Part shown: in pieces, positions 45,350-46,899 of the stretch | Position numbering within the stretch: the stretch's first letter is position 1 | How the letters are laid out: each line of letters starts with the position of its first letter | Source of the DNA: Perkinsus olseni | Lineage: Eukaryota; Perkinsozoa; Perkinsida | Assembly (NCBI GenBank): GCA_013115125.1 | Contig: JABANN010000255.1 | Span: forward strand, 1 to 46,899 | DNA: 46,899 bases | Direction of reading: 5' to 3' | Program-made: the position numbers and the translations under genes | The notes under the pieces: model-generated | Databases searched by the model: none | Told to the model about the DNA's origin: nothing | The model's input: the letters and a program-made list of their open reading frames with translations, nothing else

Positions 45350-46899
45350 CAGCCCCAGGGACAGGGACCCCGACGTGAGAGATGCTCCCTGACAACAGCC
45401 ATCATGGACTCTCTCTGACCAGGCTGATCACTACCCTTAAGCCTCGACTACCTCTATAATGGTGTCCAGAGGCGATCAGAGGTATCTCATCCTGAAGGGA
45501 GACGAACACGATATGCAACAGCAGTGTAACAGATAGCATCCCGAGTACAGATACCTTCACAGCTTACCAGTCGGTCGACTGACGCTTCCATTTCATCATC
45601 CCCGCCCTCCGAGCCACGTGGACTCAACATGAAGTGTTTCGGGCCGGGCGATCGATCTGGCGAACACCAAGTCAAGAGCGGGCGCAGTGTAACGGCAAAA
45701 TCCCTACACGCGTAACCAACGCTGGCCGCGTTAGTGGCGTCTATGGGAGAGTTAATTAGGCCATTGACGACGCGGCTGGGGGACCTCGCCTGGCAACGGG
45801 AGGAGTGTGGCGTTCCTGGAGGGTCGCTTTCGGGGGCAACCATCGGCAACAACGAAGGCTGACTAGAAGCAGCAGCGACACTAACACCCCGTCATCTTCA
45901 ACGCACCACAATCGTGAGACCTAGAGGCATGCTGATACAGGCGAGCGGCGGAAACGTAATCGTTGATCACACGAGAGCACCCCGCTTCCGGTAGATAATC
46001 TGACCAGGGCCGTGAGGACCGGCACCTGCCTGCACAACACTCCAAGTGCGACAACTCCAGTTTGAGCGGCGACTACTCTACTCGCTGCGCCAAAGAGAGT
46101 CCTGTTTTCGGCAGGATGGGAATCCCGCTCCGTTTGGATCTTCATTCACCCGACCAACTCAACGGGCGGTGCTAGATGAGAAGCTCCAATGAACCATTGC
46201 ACTAGTCACAACAACCCAACCCTTCTACATTTTCACAGGACGCTGGGCAGGTAGGCCCATCAGGCAAACCGATGCGGCCGCCGCTGCCTCCACACATAGA
46301 GACTCCCGACCGCAGAATCCTCAATGCTAAGGGGAATGGCGAGTCCATGCCGTCGACGCTGTCCTGATGGCTCATTTACACGTCACCTCTGGAGCGGCTT
46401 CCTCAGCAAGCTCATTTACTGTAACCACCCCGGCCCGGACAATAGTCAACGCATGCCACTACCGGGCTTTCGAGTGAATTGATCTCCCGGTGTTACCCTA
46501 TTACGGCAGCCCTTCCTCTCTCACGCTTCTAACAAACTCACAGCGTGCAGCTCCCTTGGAACAAAGAAAGTAAATCATATACACCTTCGACGAGGAACGA
46601 ACCCGCTGTCCGTTCCGTTTTTTACTGGGAAGTGAAACGTTTATCAATGGCCTTAAGTTAAGGCCCTTAACCAGCCAAACAGACAAACAGCTCTCGCGAG
46701 TGCAGACCAATCAATAGTAGGTAGTGCAGACATGTTAGCTTACTTAGTTTTCAGCCGTTGGGCCTTCCTCAGGAATGGTAACGCGCAATTTTTGGTAGCG
46801 CACGCCATTGTGATCGATTTTTCGTCTTGTTGTAGTTCCATGGAGACCCTGTGTTGTTTGATGAACCCGAAGCCATGGTGAGTGAATGATAACAGATTA
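45350..46899. other. Unresolved right end
   Basis: About 1.5 kb with fragmentary minus-strand open pieces. One at 45852-45487 includes GPKHFMLSPRGSEGGDDEM, perhaps an upstream exon of the coiled-coil gene. One at 46145-45921 includes AENRTLFGAASRVVAAQTGV. A perfect palindrome, GTTAAGGCCCTTAAC, lies at 46657-46671. At the very end an ATG at 46840 is followed by a short frame to a GTGAGT donor, which might be the first exon of a plus-strand gene. None can be assembled. Confidence 0.25.

Overview
The window looks like nuclear DNA of a flagellated alveolate protist, most probably Perkinsus or a close relative. One exact 22-base match to the dinoflagellate/perkinsid spliced leader lies at 4703-4724. 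The other signs are eukaryotic: a cytosolic HSP70 ending in EEVD, a tRNA-Pro gene with internal Pol III boxes, eIF6, a SNARE, a mitochondrial OXA1-type insertase, and flagellar proteins (CFAP410, SHIPPO repeats). Many genes are cut by very short GT-AG introns, mostly 41-52 nt, so each exon shows only as a short open stretch. I joined the gene models below by hand from splice sites and reading phase. Species assignment is inference.

Layout. 1-269 is the 3' end of HSP70. 270-3070 has no convincing gene but holds several hairpins. 3071-5031 carries two tandem membrane-anchored acetyltransferases; the spliced-leader copy lies antisense inside an intron of the second. 5232-10788 (minus) holds a small coiled-coil protein, a 1,197-residue two-TM coiled-coil protein and an FHA-domain protein. 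11.1-13.4 kb holds poorly resolved minus-strand genes. 13.5-21.5 kb (minus) is dense with conserved genes: CFAP410, a DCXR-like short-chain reductase, eIF6, tRNA-Pro, a SNARE, a SHIPPO-repeat protein and an acidic protein. 21.8-24.4 kb (plus) has a J-domain protein and an intronless unknown.

25.6-29.3 kb is a head-to-head pair of intronless POT-family peptide transporters sharing a 503-bp gap. 30.3-33.1 kb (minus) encodes a secreted Cys-rich protein with a possible glycosidase-like domain, and a small putative membrane or secreted protein. 34.2-36.4 kb (plus) is a DYRK-family kinase that has lost the catalytic Asp, the DFG Asp and the activation-loop tyrosines, with a 12-residue tandem repeat at its C-terminus. 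36.9-38.2 kb is a type I membrane protein. 39.1-41.1 kb holds two tandem paralogous secreted proteins. 41.3-45.0 kb (minus) has an unknown GxGG-motif protein, OXA1 and a coiled-coil protein. The right end is unresolved.

Themes: local duplication (acetyltransferases, POT transporters, secreted paralogues), a contrast between intron-packed housekeeping/flagellar genes and large intronless genes, and a well-preserved candidate pseudokinase. No operon logic applies; the genes are not obviously one pathway.
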